DNA from: CAYRSS01 sp964426945
GTDB taxonomy: Bacteria > Planctomycetota > Phycisphaerae > UBA1845
Direction of reading: 5' to 3'
DNA: 64,000 nt
Assembly: GCA_964426945.1 (NCBI GenBank)
Contig: CAYRSS010000010.1
Span: forward strand, 50,897 to 114,896
Part shown: piece by piece, positions 43,673-50,844 of the stretch
Position numbering within the stretch: the first letter of the stretch is position 1
How the letters are laid out: every line of letters begins with the position of its first letter
Notes under the pieces: generated by a model
The model's database searches: none
Told to the model about the DNA's origin: nothing
What the model saw: the letters and a program-made list of their open reading frames with translations, nothing else
Made by a program: the position numbers and the translations under genes

Positions 43673-45177
43673 GTCGGGCCGGTGAGCAGCGAATGCCAGA
43701 TGGCGTAGTCGGACGCATCGACCACGCCGCTGCCGTCCATGTCAGCGCCGCGGCAGTCGACCGGCAGGCTCGATTGCGACAGGCACCACTGGAACAGCAC
43801 CGCGTCGGCGAGGTCCACATCGCCGTCCGCGTCGCAGTCTCCCGCCCGCTCGTATCTCGCCAGCGGATCGCCCAGGACCACATGCTGCCAGCTCAGCGCC
43901 GGAAGTGACGAATAGGCCGCCTCGGCCCAGCTCCGGCGGTTGACCAGCATGTTGACGAAGAGGAACTCGTTGTCGGGCAGGGTGAAGGTAAACGGCTCCC
44001 AGACGTGGCCTACAGCGAAGGTCCCGCCCGCGGTGATGAAGTCGGCCGCCTGCTCCTGGTTGAACAGGGTGCCGAGCCCGTTGAGCGCCCGCCCGTTGTA
44101 GGACTCGGTCGTGTTGAACATCGCGCCGGGGGCGAAGGTGAAGTCTTCGATATAGACGCCGCTGCCCGCGGGGTTTTCGCCCGCCGAGTTCAGCGAGTGA
44201 TTCTCGCCGTAGGAGGCGTAGGCAATCAGCGGGGCGGGCTCTTCGGCGCCTGAGATGAAGTCAAACGTCGCGTCGTAGCGGACATTCCATCCCTGCGCGG
44301 TCAGGATGTTCCGCGTCTCTTCGTAGTCGGCACCGGCGAGAAAAGGATCGCCGGAGGCGAACAGCGGATTGTCGTCGAGCGGCGCACGGATCGAGGGGTC
44401 ATATTCGTCGAGAATGATCTTCACCGCCGGTTTCGGCACGACCATGCGCTGCGCGCGCTCGATCATGGCCCGGGCGTCGTCCAGTGTCGTGCCGTCGATG
44501 CGACACACCAGGTACAGATCGCCCTGGCGAAGCCGCTGGCCCCCCGCGCCGGTGAGACCCCAGGCGACGCCCTGAAGATTCGTGAAGAGCTTCGCCGTGG
44601 TGATGGATGTCCGCGGGAACGTGAGGATCGACGTGGATGACTGGTGGTAGGGGTTGTCGATCATGTTGTCCGCTTTGCTGTCCATCGAGCCGCCGGCCTC
44701 GCCGACCTCGAGGTCCTGCCAGAGCAGCACAAGCTCCGCATCGACCGACGCGTTCGTACAGTCACCGTTGTTGAATTCGGTCACCGTGCCCGAAGGGTTA
44801 TCGCCGACGTTGGCGTTGTCGGTGTCCTGAATGCGGTGCGGGAACGGGCGCAGCAGGGCGAACGCGACGATGTCCTCCGGCTGAGGCGCACCCGGAGCGA
44901 GCAGATAATTGCGGATGGGTGTGCGAATGAGGCTGATGTAGTTTGCGTAGGACACGTTCGCCGTGATCAGCGCGGGGTTGTTCAGGTCAAGGACATGCTC
45001 TGCCGGAATCCCCGGATGGGCGGCCAGGTAGTCGGCGAGCAGAAGCGAGGCGTCCGCCGAGGCCGAGTTATAGACGACGAGGACGTGATGCTCGGCCAGC
45101 TGGGCGCGAGCACCCGGAGCCAGCGCCGCCAGCAGCAGTGCCAGCGCCGGGGACAGGCGCAACGTTAATTGGTGCAT
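43669..45177 (-). CDS. TIGR03790-family secreted protein with dockerin-like C-terminal repeats
   Basis: 502 residues with signal peptide MHQLTLRLSPALALLLAALA. The body matches the TIGR03790 type: EHHVLVVYNSASADASLLLA, then ISLIRTPIRNYLL, DIVAFALLRPFPHRI and TFTLPDNEFLFVNMLVNRRS near the C-terminus. Function is unknown; members are common in planctomycetes and acidobacteria and may have a caspase/gingipain-like fold. Residues about 432-500 form two Ca-binding dockerin-like repeats, GDCDADGDVDLADAVLFQWC and ADMDGSGVVDASDYAIWH, each ending in a hydrophobic helix. In planctomycetes these are probably attachment or calcium-binding modules and not cellulosomal ones. The start is just 5 bp from a strong hairpin (45182-45220). 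Confidence 0.85.
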   Translation of the reverse strand: MHQLTLRLSPALALLLAALAPGARAQLAEHHVLVVYNSASADASLLLADYLAAHPGIPAEHVLDLNNPALITANVSYANYISLIRTPIRNYLLAPGAPQPEDIVAFALLRPFPHRIQDTDNANVGDNPSGTVTEFNNGDCTNASVDAELVLLWQDLEVGEAGGSMDSKADNMIDNPYHQSSTSILTFPRTSITTAKLFTNLQGVAWGLTGAGGQRLRQGDLYLVCRIDGTTLDDARAMIERAQRMVVPKPAVKIILDEYDPSIRAPLDDNPLFASGDPFLAGADYEETRNILTAQGWNVRYDATFDFISGAEEPAPLIAYASYGENHSLNSAGENPAGSGVYIEDFTFAPGAMFNTTESYNGRALNGLGTLFNQEQAADFITAGGTFAVGHVWEPFTFTLPDNEFLFVNMLVNRRSWAEAAYSSLPALSWQHVVLGDPLARYERAGDCDADGDVDLADAVLFQWCLSQSSLPVDCRGADMDGSGVVDASDYAIWHSLLTGPT

Positions 45178-45181
45178 GTAC

Positions 45182-45220
45182 CCCTTTCCCTCCCCGGCCC
45201 TCCCCCGGGGAGGGAGAGGG
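45182..45220. repeat. Strong imperfect inverted repeat (REP-like hairpin)
   Basis: Left arm CCCTTTCCCTCCCC (45182-45195) pairs with right arm GGGGAGGGAGAGGG (45207-45220), 13 of 14 positions, with an 11-base loop. Very similar C/G-only hairpins occur as dispersed REP-type elements in many GC-rich genomes. It sits in the leader of the TIGR03790 gene, where it would also block ribosome access if transcribed. Only one copy is seen in the window. Confidence 0.65.
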
Positions 45221-45724
45221 TGCTTCCTATCGTACGCGCGCGCCCGGCGGTTGACCCGGCCGGCGGCCGCCCCATTCGGCCTCCGAACGAGTATATCGGA
45301 CCGTCGCCGCGCAAACCAGCGGACGCAGCCCGTTCAATTCGTGGCCAGCCCGCCGGTCCGCATTCGTAGCGGGTTATTCACCCGCCAGGTCCGATCACGC
45401 CCGGGAAATCCGCAGCACTGTCTGATAAGCGCGGCTGCTGAAGGACCTCAGTGCCGTCGCGCTGACACGCGTTTGACCCGCTCGCCGTCCCGTGCCTACC
45501 AATGAGCGGAAGTCGATGTACGGATCGCAGGAGCCGGGGGTAACGGCTTGATCCGCACGACGACTGCCGGGGCAGGTGGATTCCGTTCAGCTGAATTGAG
45601 TTCGCACCGGTCTTCCATAGCCCCATCGCCCGGCGTCCGGCGGCTATCGCGCTAGCGAGTGCCCCGGGAGGCCACTTGCCGCCGTCAGTCGAAGAGCTCG
45701 ACACGGCTTTGGGGGGAAACTCGC
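45221..45724. other. Non-coding region before the PEP-CTERM gene
   Basis: No gene supported. Small hairpin GCGGGT-TATTC-ACCCGC at 45369-45385, GATAAGC at 45424-45430, and a GG-N10-GC element with TTGC at 45666-45679. A 108-residue minus-strand open frame (45378-45704) has no recognisable feature and is probably chance. Confidence 0.4.
45666..45679 (+). promoter_or_regulatory. Possible sigma-54 -24/-12 element upstream of the PEP-CTERM gene
   Basis: GG, ten bases, then GC (TTGC at 45676-45679), 45 bases before the ATG. Some PEP-CTERM genes in proteobacteria are driven by RpoN with PrsR. The match outside the invariant GG/GC is only moderate and no regulator is nearby, so this is weak. Confidence 0.2.
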
Positions 45725-46447
45725 ATGAAGACGATAAGCGTAGCCCAGGTATCCGCCGCCTGTCTGTGCGGACTCGCGCTGCTCACTGCGCCGGCCCGCG
45801 CAGGGGTCAACGGCGCGGTCTGGGAGTTCGACACCCTCGCCAGGGAACTGGCCAATGAGTCCATGGTGTCGGACGCGACCGATGCCCTGCCGTTTGGTCA
45901 AACGACCGTCGTCCACGAAGGGATGACGATGAGCAAGTCCGAGTACCTGATCGAGTCGCTCAACACGGCGATCGACTTCGGGTTCCGCTTCAGCCACATG
46001 CCCAGCTACTACCGCGGGCTCGCGTTGAGCAACGGGTTCATCGAGTTCACGGTCAACGAACAGGAGACGTTCTCCATCACCGGCGCCTACGACATCGTCG
46101 GCGTCGGCACGTCGAGCCTCTTCGTGCAGCTCGTCGAACTCGGCGAGACCGAGACCGTGCTGTTCGAGAGCTCGCAGATCAACCGCTTTGCTCCGGACGT
46201 CGAGCTTGTCGTCGGCGGTACCAGCGGTGATCGGTTCAACTACCTGCTCGGTTCGGCGAGCGGCGAACTGGCGCCCGGCAACTACGCCTTCCGCTACTCA
46301 TTCTCGCGGCGTCATGACCTGATGGACTACCTACCCGGCACGGGCGAGGGTGCGCTCCGCCTGACCGTGACGCCGGAGCCGGCGACCTTCGGCATGCTGG
46401 TGCTGGGGGCGATGGCCGCCGCCGCTCGACGCAACCGACGTCGCTGA
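45725..46447 (+). CDS. PEP-CTERM sorting-domain protein (exosortase substrate)
   Basis: 240 residues. Signal peptide MKTISVAQVSAACLCGLALL ends near APARAG. The C-terminus has a textbook PEP-CTERM tail: TPEPATFGML, a short hydrophobic helix (LVLGAMAAAA) and a basic end (RRNRRR). The exosortase should recognise PEP and cleave at the membrane, releasing or anchoring the protein at the surface. The middle is beta-rich (TFSITGAYDIVGVGTSSLFV, GNYAFRYSFS) without a recognised enzyme motif and may be structural matrix protein. GGGGGG precedes the ATG by eight bases; an upstream in-frame start at 45659 is rejected because it would bury the signal peptide. It is the only clear exosortase substrate in this window. 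Confidence 0.9.
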   Translation: MKTISVAQVSAACLCGLALLTAPARAGVNGAVWEFDTLARELANESMVSDATDALPFGQTTVVHEGMTMSKSEYLIESLNTAIDFGFRFSHMPSYYRGLALSNGFIEFTVNEQETFSITGAYDIVGVGTSSLFVQLVELGETETVLFESSQINRFAPDVELVVGGTSGDRFNYLLGSASGELAPGNYAFRYSFSRRHDLMDYLPGTGEGALRLTVTPEPATFGMLVLGAMAAAARRNRRR

Positions 46448-46476
46448 CGGGCGAATCGAGACACAAGGATTCCGAC

Positions 46477-46505
46477 GCCGGCCGGGAACGTGGTTCCCGG
46501 CCGGC
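46477..46505. terminator. Hairpin terminator between PEP-CTERM and EamA genes
   Basis: Perfect 13-bp stem GCCGGCCGGGAAC / GTTCCCGGCCGGC with a GTG loop, followed on the plus strand by TCTATTT. It lies 30 bp after the PEP-CTERM stop and just past the convergent EamA stop, so it can serve both strands. Confidence 0.8.
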
Positions 46506-46526
46506 TCTATTTCGGGGGGGGCAGGC

Positions 46527-47552
46527 TCAGGCCTGCTCGCGGCAGGCGCCCGAGGCGGGCTGCGGCGGCAGCTCAGGTGTCGGCTCAGGCTCGACCGGCC
46601 GGGGCAGGGCAGGGGCCCGGGCCGTGCGGGTGGCGGTGATGAACGCAATCGCGGCGAGAATCACCGGCGCCGCGACGAAAGTCATGGCGGTCAGACGCTC
46701 GCCATCTACCGCCCACCCGATGAAGAGCGCGACCACGGGGTTGACGTAGGCGTAGGTCGAGGCGCGGGCCGGCGTTGTTACGCGGAGCAGCCAGATGTAC
46801 GCCGTGAACCCGATCAGCGACCCGAAGAGGACCAGGTAGGCCCATGAGATCCACGACTTCGCCGTGACGGCGGCGAGATCCAGGCGGTGCCAGTCTCCGG
46901 CGACGAGCCCGGCCAGCCCCAGCAGCAGCCCCCCGCAGCACATCTGCAACCCGGTGGAGGCCAGCGGGGAGGGAGGGAGCGGGGTGTGCTTGGAATAGAC
47001 GGAGCCGGTCGCCCACGACAGCGAGGCGAAGACCAGCACCGCAGCCCCCAGCGGGTCGACGCCGTCCGCGCCCTCAGCCAGCCCCTCGCTGAACAGGAGC
47101 CCCACACCGACGAACCCCAGCACCACGCCGAACACCACGCGCCCCGACGGCCGGAGGCCGCCGCGACGCAGCCAGTCCACGAGGACCATCCAAAGGGGTA
47201 CGGTGGCGACAAGCAGGGCTGCCAGTCCGGAGGGAACACGGTTGCCCGACTCGGCCCAGACGACGCCGCCGTTGCCCCCGAGCAGCAGGAGCCCACCAAC
47301 GATCAGCGCTGAGCGCCAGTGCGCACGGGTGGCGCCGTCGAGCAGCCGCCCGGCGCTGCGGGCATGCCACGCCAGGATCATCACGCCGGAGATCAGGAAT
47401 CGCACCGAGGCCATCGCAAACGGCGGCAGCGACTCGTTCGCGTGCTTGATCGCGAGGTAGGTTGAGCCCCAGATGAAGTAGACGGCAGCGAATGCCAGGA
47501 TCACCTTCCAGGCGGGCGGCGCGCTCGATGTGGGATCATGCTCACTCGCCAC
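46527..47552 (-). CDS. EamA-family (DMT) transporter
   Basis: 341 residues from the GTG at 47552, which has GGAAGGA seven bases upstream; an ATG at 47624 would add 24 residues without such a site. Ten helices in two EamA repeats: the first opens with VYFIWGSTYLAIKHANESLP and the FAMASVRFLISG motif, the second with LVFASLSWATGSVYSKHTPL. SRATYAYVNPVVALFIGW-type ending is conserved as STYAYVNPVVALFIGWAVDG. It resembles YedA/RhaT-group exporters of amino acids or metabolites. The Pro-rich tail after about residue 310 is not conserved. Monocistronic and apparently unrelated to the EPS locus. Confidence 0.88.
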   Translation of the reverse strand: MASEHDPTSSAPPAWKVILAFAAVYFIWGSTYLAIKHANESLPPFAMASVRFLISGVMILAWHARSAGRLLDGATRAHWRSALIVGGLLLLGGNGGVVWAESGNRVPSGLAALLVATVPLWMVLVDWLRRGGLRPSGRVVFGVVLGFVGVGLLFSEGLAEGADGVDPLGAAVLVFASLSWATGSVYSKHTPLPPSPLASTGLQMCCGGLLLGLAGLVAGDWHRLDLAAVTAKSWISWAYLVLFGSLIGFTAYIWLLRVTTPARASTYAYVNPVVALFIGWAVDGERLTAMTFVAAPVILAAIAFITATRTARAPALPRPVEPEPTPELPPQPASGACREQA

Positions 47553-47633
47553 GGCGGAATCCTTCCGGCAATACGGCCCGAGAGGATACGAATGATCCGC
47601 GACGGCGGTTCGCGCAGCAAGCACGCGAAAGAA

Positions 47634-47666
47634 AGCGACCGCCGATGCAGGGCATCGGCGGTCGCT
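47634..47666 (-). terminator. Rho-independent terminator of the prepilin-like gene
   Basis: Perfect 15-bp stem AGCGACCGCCGATGC / GCATCGGCGGTCGCT with an AGG loop (47649-47651). Read on the minus strand it is followed by TTCTTTCG, and it lies 32 bp past the prepilin-like stop. Confidence 0.85.
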
Positions 47667-47697
47667 CGGAATGTCACCCCTCGCTGCGCGGCCCGGC

Positions 47698-48714
47698 CTA
47701 CGGGTTGGGAAGCGGAATCGCCGGGTTCACCGTGCCCTTGAATCCGTACAGGATCTCGAAGCCGGCGACGGTTAGCTGGATGGAGTTCACGCTCTCGGCA
47801 TGCCCGTCGAAGAAGGCCGTGTTCGTCTTTCCGTCCGCACGGCTGTTCCGGATGCTCTGCGAACGGGTCGCGCGCTCAGTGGTCGTGGTGAACGAGTACC
47901 CACCCTTGTTGCCGCGGTTGTGCGGGGCAAAGTTGGGCATCGCCTCGCCGCTCCAGCCGACCTGGTAGGGGCCTTCCTGCTGCGGGAGCGTGGGAGCGCT
48001 GCTGCGCGGGCGGTACCAGGCATCAGCCAGCATCCACTCAGCAGAGGCCTTCGGGATGCGCCCGACGGGTACCGGCGCGGTGTTCGGATTGGTTGCGCTC
48101 GGACCCGGCGGCGGAGCCGAGTAGCCGAAGTAATAGGCCGGCTTGGTCGCGCGCGGGTTGCCGATGGCGCCGCCGCTGGACCCCTCGGGCAGGTTCTGCC
48201 CCCAGTTGTTCAGCGTGTAGTGCGTGGGATACACCTCGCGCGAGGTACGGGTCTCGAAGTCCCGGAACGAATCCTCCGAGACGATCTCGTCCAGCACCGG
48301 GCAGACGCTGATCTTGTCGGCCATGCTCTGGCCCGCGGTCGACGACTTGTCGTTGAAGATGTCGCGGAGCTTCCAGGTGAGCTGGCGTTCTTTGTAGTAG
48401 GTGCTGGTGGGGTTCAGGATGTTCAGCGGATCGAGGTTGCGATACACGGCCGGGTGAAGCGGCCCGGGCAGGACGTCGCCATACTCGGCCGAGTAGGTAA
48501 GTACGGCCGTGCTCATCGCCCGAATGTTGTTCAGGCATACGATCGTCTTGGCCTGCTCCCGCGCCTTCGACAGCGACGGCAGCAGGATCGACACGAGCAG
48601 GCCGATGATGGCGATCACCACGAGCAGTTCAATCAGCGTGAACGCGGACCGGGCCCGACTGGCCGGGCCGCGCTGGCGGCCGGACGTCGCGGTATGCGCA
48701 CCGGGGGCGAACAT
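47698..48714 (-). CDS. Prepilin-type N-terminal-cleavage protein (planctomycete type II pseudopilin-like)
   Basis: 338 residues from ATG 48714, which has AGGAG eight bases upstream; longer in-frame extensions lack support. After a short basic leader the prepilin-peptidase motif AFTLIELLVVIAIIGLL marks cleavage before Phe and the first membrane helix. SILLPSLSKAREQAKTIVCL NNIRAMS-type continuation (about 42-68) is the classic planctomycete pattern. The body has SVCPVLDEIVSED, and the C-terminus has NTAFFDGHAESV, close to the H-x-G/DGH motif of DUF1559-type paralogue families. Planctomycetes carry many such genes and their role (pseudopilus, surface protein) is largely unknown. No other secretion genes are adjacent. 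Confidence 0.9.
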   Translation of the reverse strand: MFAPGAHTATSGRQRGPASRARSAFTLIELLVVIAIIGLLVSILLPSLSKAREQAKTIVCLNNIRAMSTAVLTYSAEYGDVLPGPLHPAVYRNLDPLNILNPTSTYYKERQLTWKLRDIFNDKSSTAGQSMADKISVCPVLDEIVSEDSFRDFETRTSREVYPTHYTLNNWGQNLPEGSSGGAIGNPRATKPAYYFGYSAPPPGPSATNPNTAPVPVGRIPKASAEWMLADAWYRPRSSAPTLPQQEGPYQVGWSGEAMPNFAPHNRGNKGGYSFTTTTERATRSQSIRNSRADGKTNTAFFDGHAESVNSIQLTVAGFEILYGFKGTVNPAIPLPNP

Positions 48715-48841
48715 GACTGGTTCTCCTGGATGGGCAGCCCAGAGGCCGCCGGGGCGAAGTTGCACGGTCGGCAGGACTCCCGCCCGCTCCCATGCTCTTC
48801 GGCAGTTCCACGCGGCGATTCGACGTCGCTGCGCGAAAATC

Positions 48842-48870
48842 AAGCTATCACGCGACGTGCCACATTGCAA
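48842..48870 (-). promoter_or_regulatory. Sigma-70-type promoter for the prepilin-like gene
   Basis: On the minus strand TTGCAA (48870-48865), 17 bases, TAGCTT (48847-48842). Transcription would start near 48835, giving a leader of about 120 bases. This is among the few AT-richer stretches of the gap. Confidence 0.4.
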
Positions 48871-49214
48871 GAAAATCCGCAACGGCAAACCTGGTAAGCT
48901 GGTGGCCGCCGCAGCCCTGGGAACGCTCCTGCCAACTCGATCACGAGGGGGGAGGGGCCGCCTTCTTCCGCCGTTTCGACGCCAAGTCCAGGCGCCCGTC
49001 GCTTCTGCTGCAATCGCACAAAGCCAGCCCATCGGCGTCACCTGACAGACACCGCCGCCGGTCGCGAGGCGGAAACTCGGTCGAAATTCGCACGGTGGCG
49101 TTGCCAGCCCGCCCGTCCCACGCACAATGCCGATCGTGGCAGCCGCGTCCGTGGCATCGGAGGCCCGCGCGAGCGTCGCCGCCATAGGTATTCTAGTCAG
49201 TGGGAGGCCGCCAA
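48871..49214. other. Non-coding region between prepilin-like and GHL10-like genes
   Basis: No gene seen. TATTCT at 49189-49194 could be a -10 for the plus-strand lipoprotein gene, but I see no good -35. GGGAGG (49202-49207) is its ribosome site. Nothing else stands out. Confidence 0.35.
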
Positions 49215-50432
49215 GTGCGAAAGTGGGTCAGATCGCGCGGTTCGCTGGGTTTTTTTGTCTGTGCTTGCGCCGTGGGGTTGTTGCTGGGGACCGGGTGCGG
49301 CGGCCGGTCGACCGGACCGGTGAAGGCGGTCTGGGTCACCCGGTTTGACTACAAGACCCCTCAGGACGTCACCCGGATCATGGAGAATTGCCACCGGGCG
49401 GGCTTCAACACCGTCCTCTTCCAGGTTCGCGGCAATGCGACGGCGTTCTACCCGTCGCGCTTTGAGCCCTGGGACGACGCCTTCGGGGGGAAGAACCCAG
49501 GGTTCGACCCGCTGGGCATCGCCTGCAAGGAGGCGCGACGGCGCGGCCTGAGCCTTCAGGCGTGGGTGAACGTCATGCCAGCCTGGCGGGGGACCAAGCC
49601 CCCGGAGAACCCGCACCAACTCTACAACAAGCGGCCCGAATGGTTCTGGTATGACCAGCAGGGCAAGCGGCAGGAACTTTCCGGGTTCTACGTCAGCGTG
49701 AACCCCTGCCTGCCCGAGGTGCGCAAGTATCTCGTGGACGTCTTCCACGACATCGTGCAGCGCTACGACGTGGACGGCCTGCACCTCGACTACATCCGCT
49801 TCCCCGATGAACCACCGGCCATTCCGAAGGGCTCGGGCATCGACTATCCGCGCGACGAGCGCACCCTCGCGCTTTATCGCCAGGCGACGGGCAAGCATCC
49901 CGACGAGGACGATATGCTCTGGAAGCGCTGGCGGGCGGACCAGGTGACACAGCTCGTCTCCGATATCCACCAGATGATGCGCCGGACGAGGCCTCGCGCG
50001 GTGCTGAGCGCATCGCTCGCGGCGCGGTCGATCACGTCGGGTGGCCTGGCGCACTTCCAGGACTCGAAGACCTGGATCAACCGCGGTCTGCTCGACCAGG
50101 TGTACGTCATGAACTACACCGATGATCCGAAGGTCTACACCGAGCGCCTCAACCCGTGGCTGCCGTTCGATGGCAAGACGCAGCTCGTGCCGGGGCTCTG
50201 GTTCGACAACAAGATATCGCCCGAGCAGGGCTCGCGGGCAGTGAACGACGAGATTCAGATCGCACGCAACGCGACGGGCGACTTCTGCATCTTCGCCTAC
50301 TCGTCGCTGTTCGACTCGCGGGATGACCAGCTCACCCGCCAGTCGACGGAGGACTCGCGCAAGCGGCAGACTCGCCGCGAGATGGTGCTGCCGACCATCC
50401 AGCAGCGGGGCGGGCGCAAGCCTGCCGCCTGA
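49215..50432 (+). CDS. GHL10/DUF187-type putative glycoside hydrolase lipoprotein (YngK-like)
   Basis: 405 residues from a GTG with GGGAGG seven bases upstream. A hydrophobic signal (LGFFVCACAVGLLLGTGC) ends in a near-lipobox Cys at about 28. The barrel resembles GHL10: AVWVTRFDYKTPQDVTRIME, FNTVLFQVRGNATAFYPS, LSLQAWVNVMPAWRG, DGLHLDYIRFPDEPP with acidic residues typical of the active site, and VYVMNYTDDP near the C-terminus. YngK-like proteins are predicted beta-glycosidases acting on cell-wall or exopolysaccharide glycans; a substrate has not been shown here. It is isolated, between a prepilin-like gene and an amidase mosaic. Confidence 0.85.
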   Translation: MRKWVRSRGSLGFFVCACAVGLLLGTGCGGRSTGPVKAVWVTRFDYKTPQDVTRIMENCHRAGFNTVLFQVRGNATAFYPSRFEPWDDAFGGKNPGFDPLGIACKEARRRGLSLQAWVNVMPAWRGTKPPENPHQLYNKRPEWFWYDQQGKRQELSGFYVSVNPCLPEVRKYLVDVFHDIVQRYDVDGLHLDYIRFPDEPPAIPKGSGIDYPRDERTLALYRQATGKHPDEDDMLWKRWRADQVTQLVSDIHQMMRRTRPRAVLSASLAARSITSGGLAHFQDSKTWINRGLLDQVYVMNYTDDPKVYTERLNPWLPFDGKTQLVPGLWFDNKISPEQGSRAVNDEIQIARNATGDFCIFAYSSLFDSRDDQLTRQSTEDSRKRQTRREMVLPTIQQRGGRKPAA

Positions 50433-50844
50433 CCACGCTGTTCCGACAGGTCAGACCCGATAAGCGGGCCGGTCCGCTCCGGGGCGCGCGTCTCCCATGA
50501 CGGCGTTCCCCGCGGCGGCCCGGCCCGACGTGATTCCCAAGCAGCCTTTCAAACCGCTCTCAGCGCCCGCCTGCGCCGGTCACGCACCACGCGGTGTCCG
50601 GGCTGGCCTACGCCCGCTGAACCACGGCTGGCCTCGGTCCCGGAACCGGCCCGATCCGATAACCACGGCTTGAATCAGGTGGGGTCGCCGGGATAGACTG
50701 CATCAGGGGAAACACCCGCCTGCAGCCTGGGGGGGACCGCCCATAGTTTGCGCTGCCGGTCTGTCCGGCCGTGCCTCTATTTGTCGCGCCTTGGTATGCC
50801 CGCACGGGTTCGCCGGCGGTGGGCGCGTGCACGCGGAGAAACCG
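50433..50844. other. Non-coding region before the amidase mosaic gene
   Basis: No gene supported. It contains CCCG-ATAAG-CGGG at 50456-50468, whose GATAAGCGGG matches the element before the Wza-like gene, and CCGATAACCACGG at 50656-50668. A minus-strand open frame entering from the downstream gene (to 50608) is a shadow. Confidence 0.4.

Noticed and set aside
45378..45704. 108-codon minus-strand open frame in the gap before the PEP-CTERM gene
   Set aside because: No ribosome site, signal peptide or family motif; the gap is better explained as control region.
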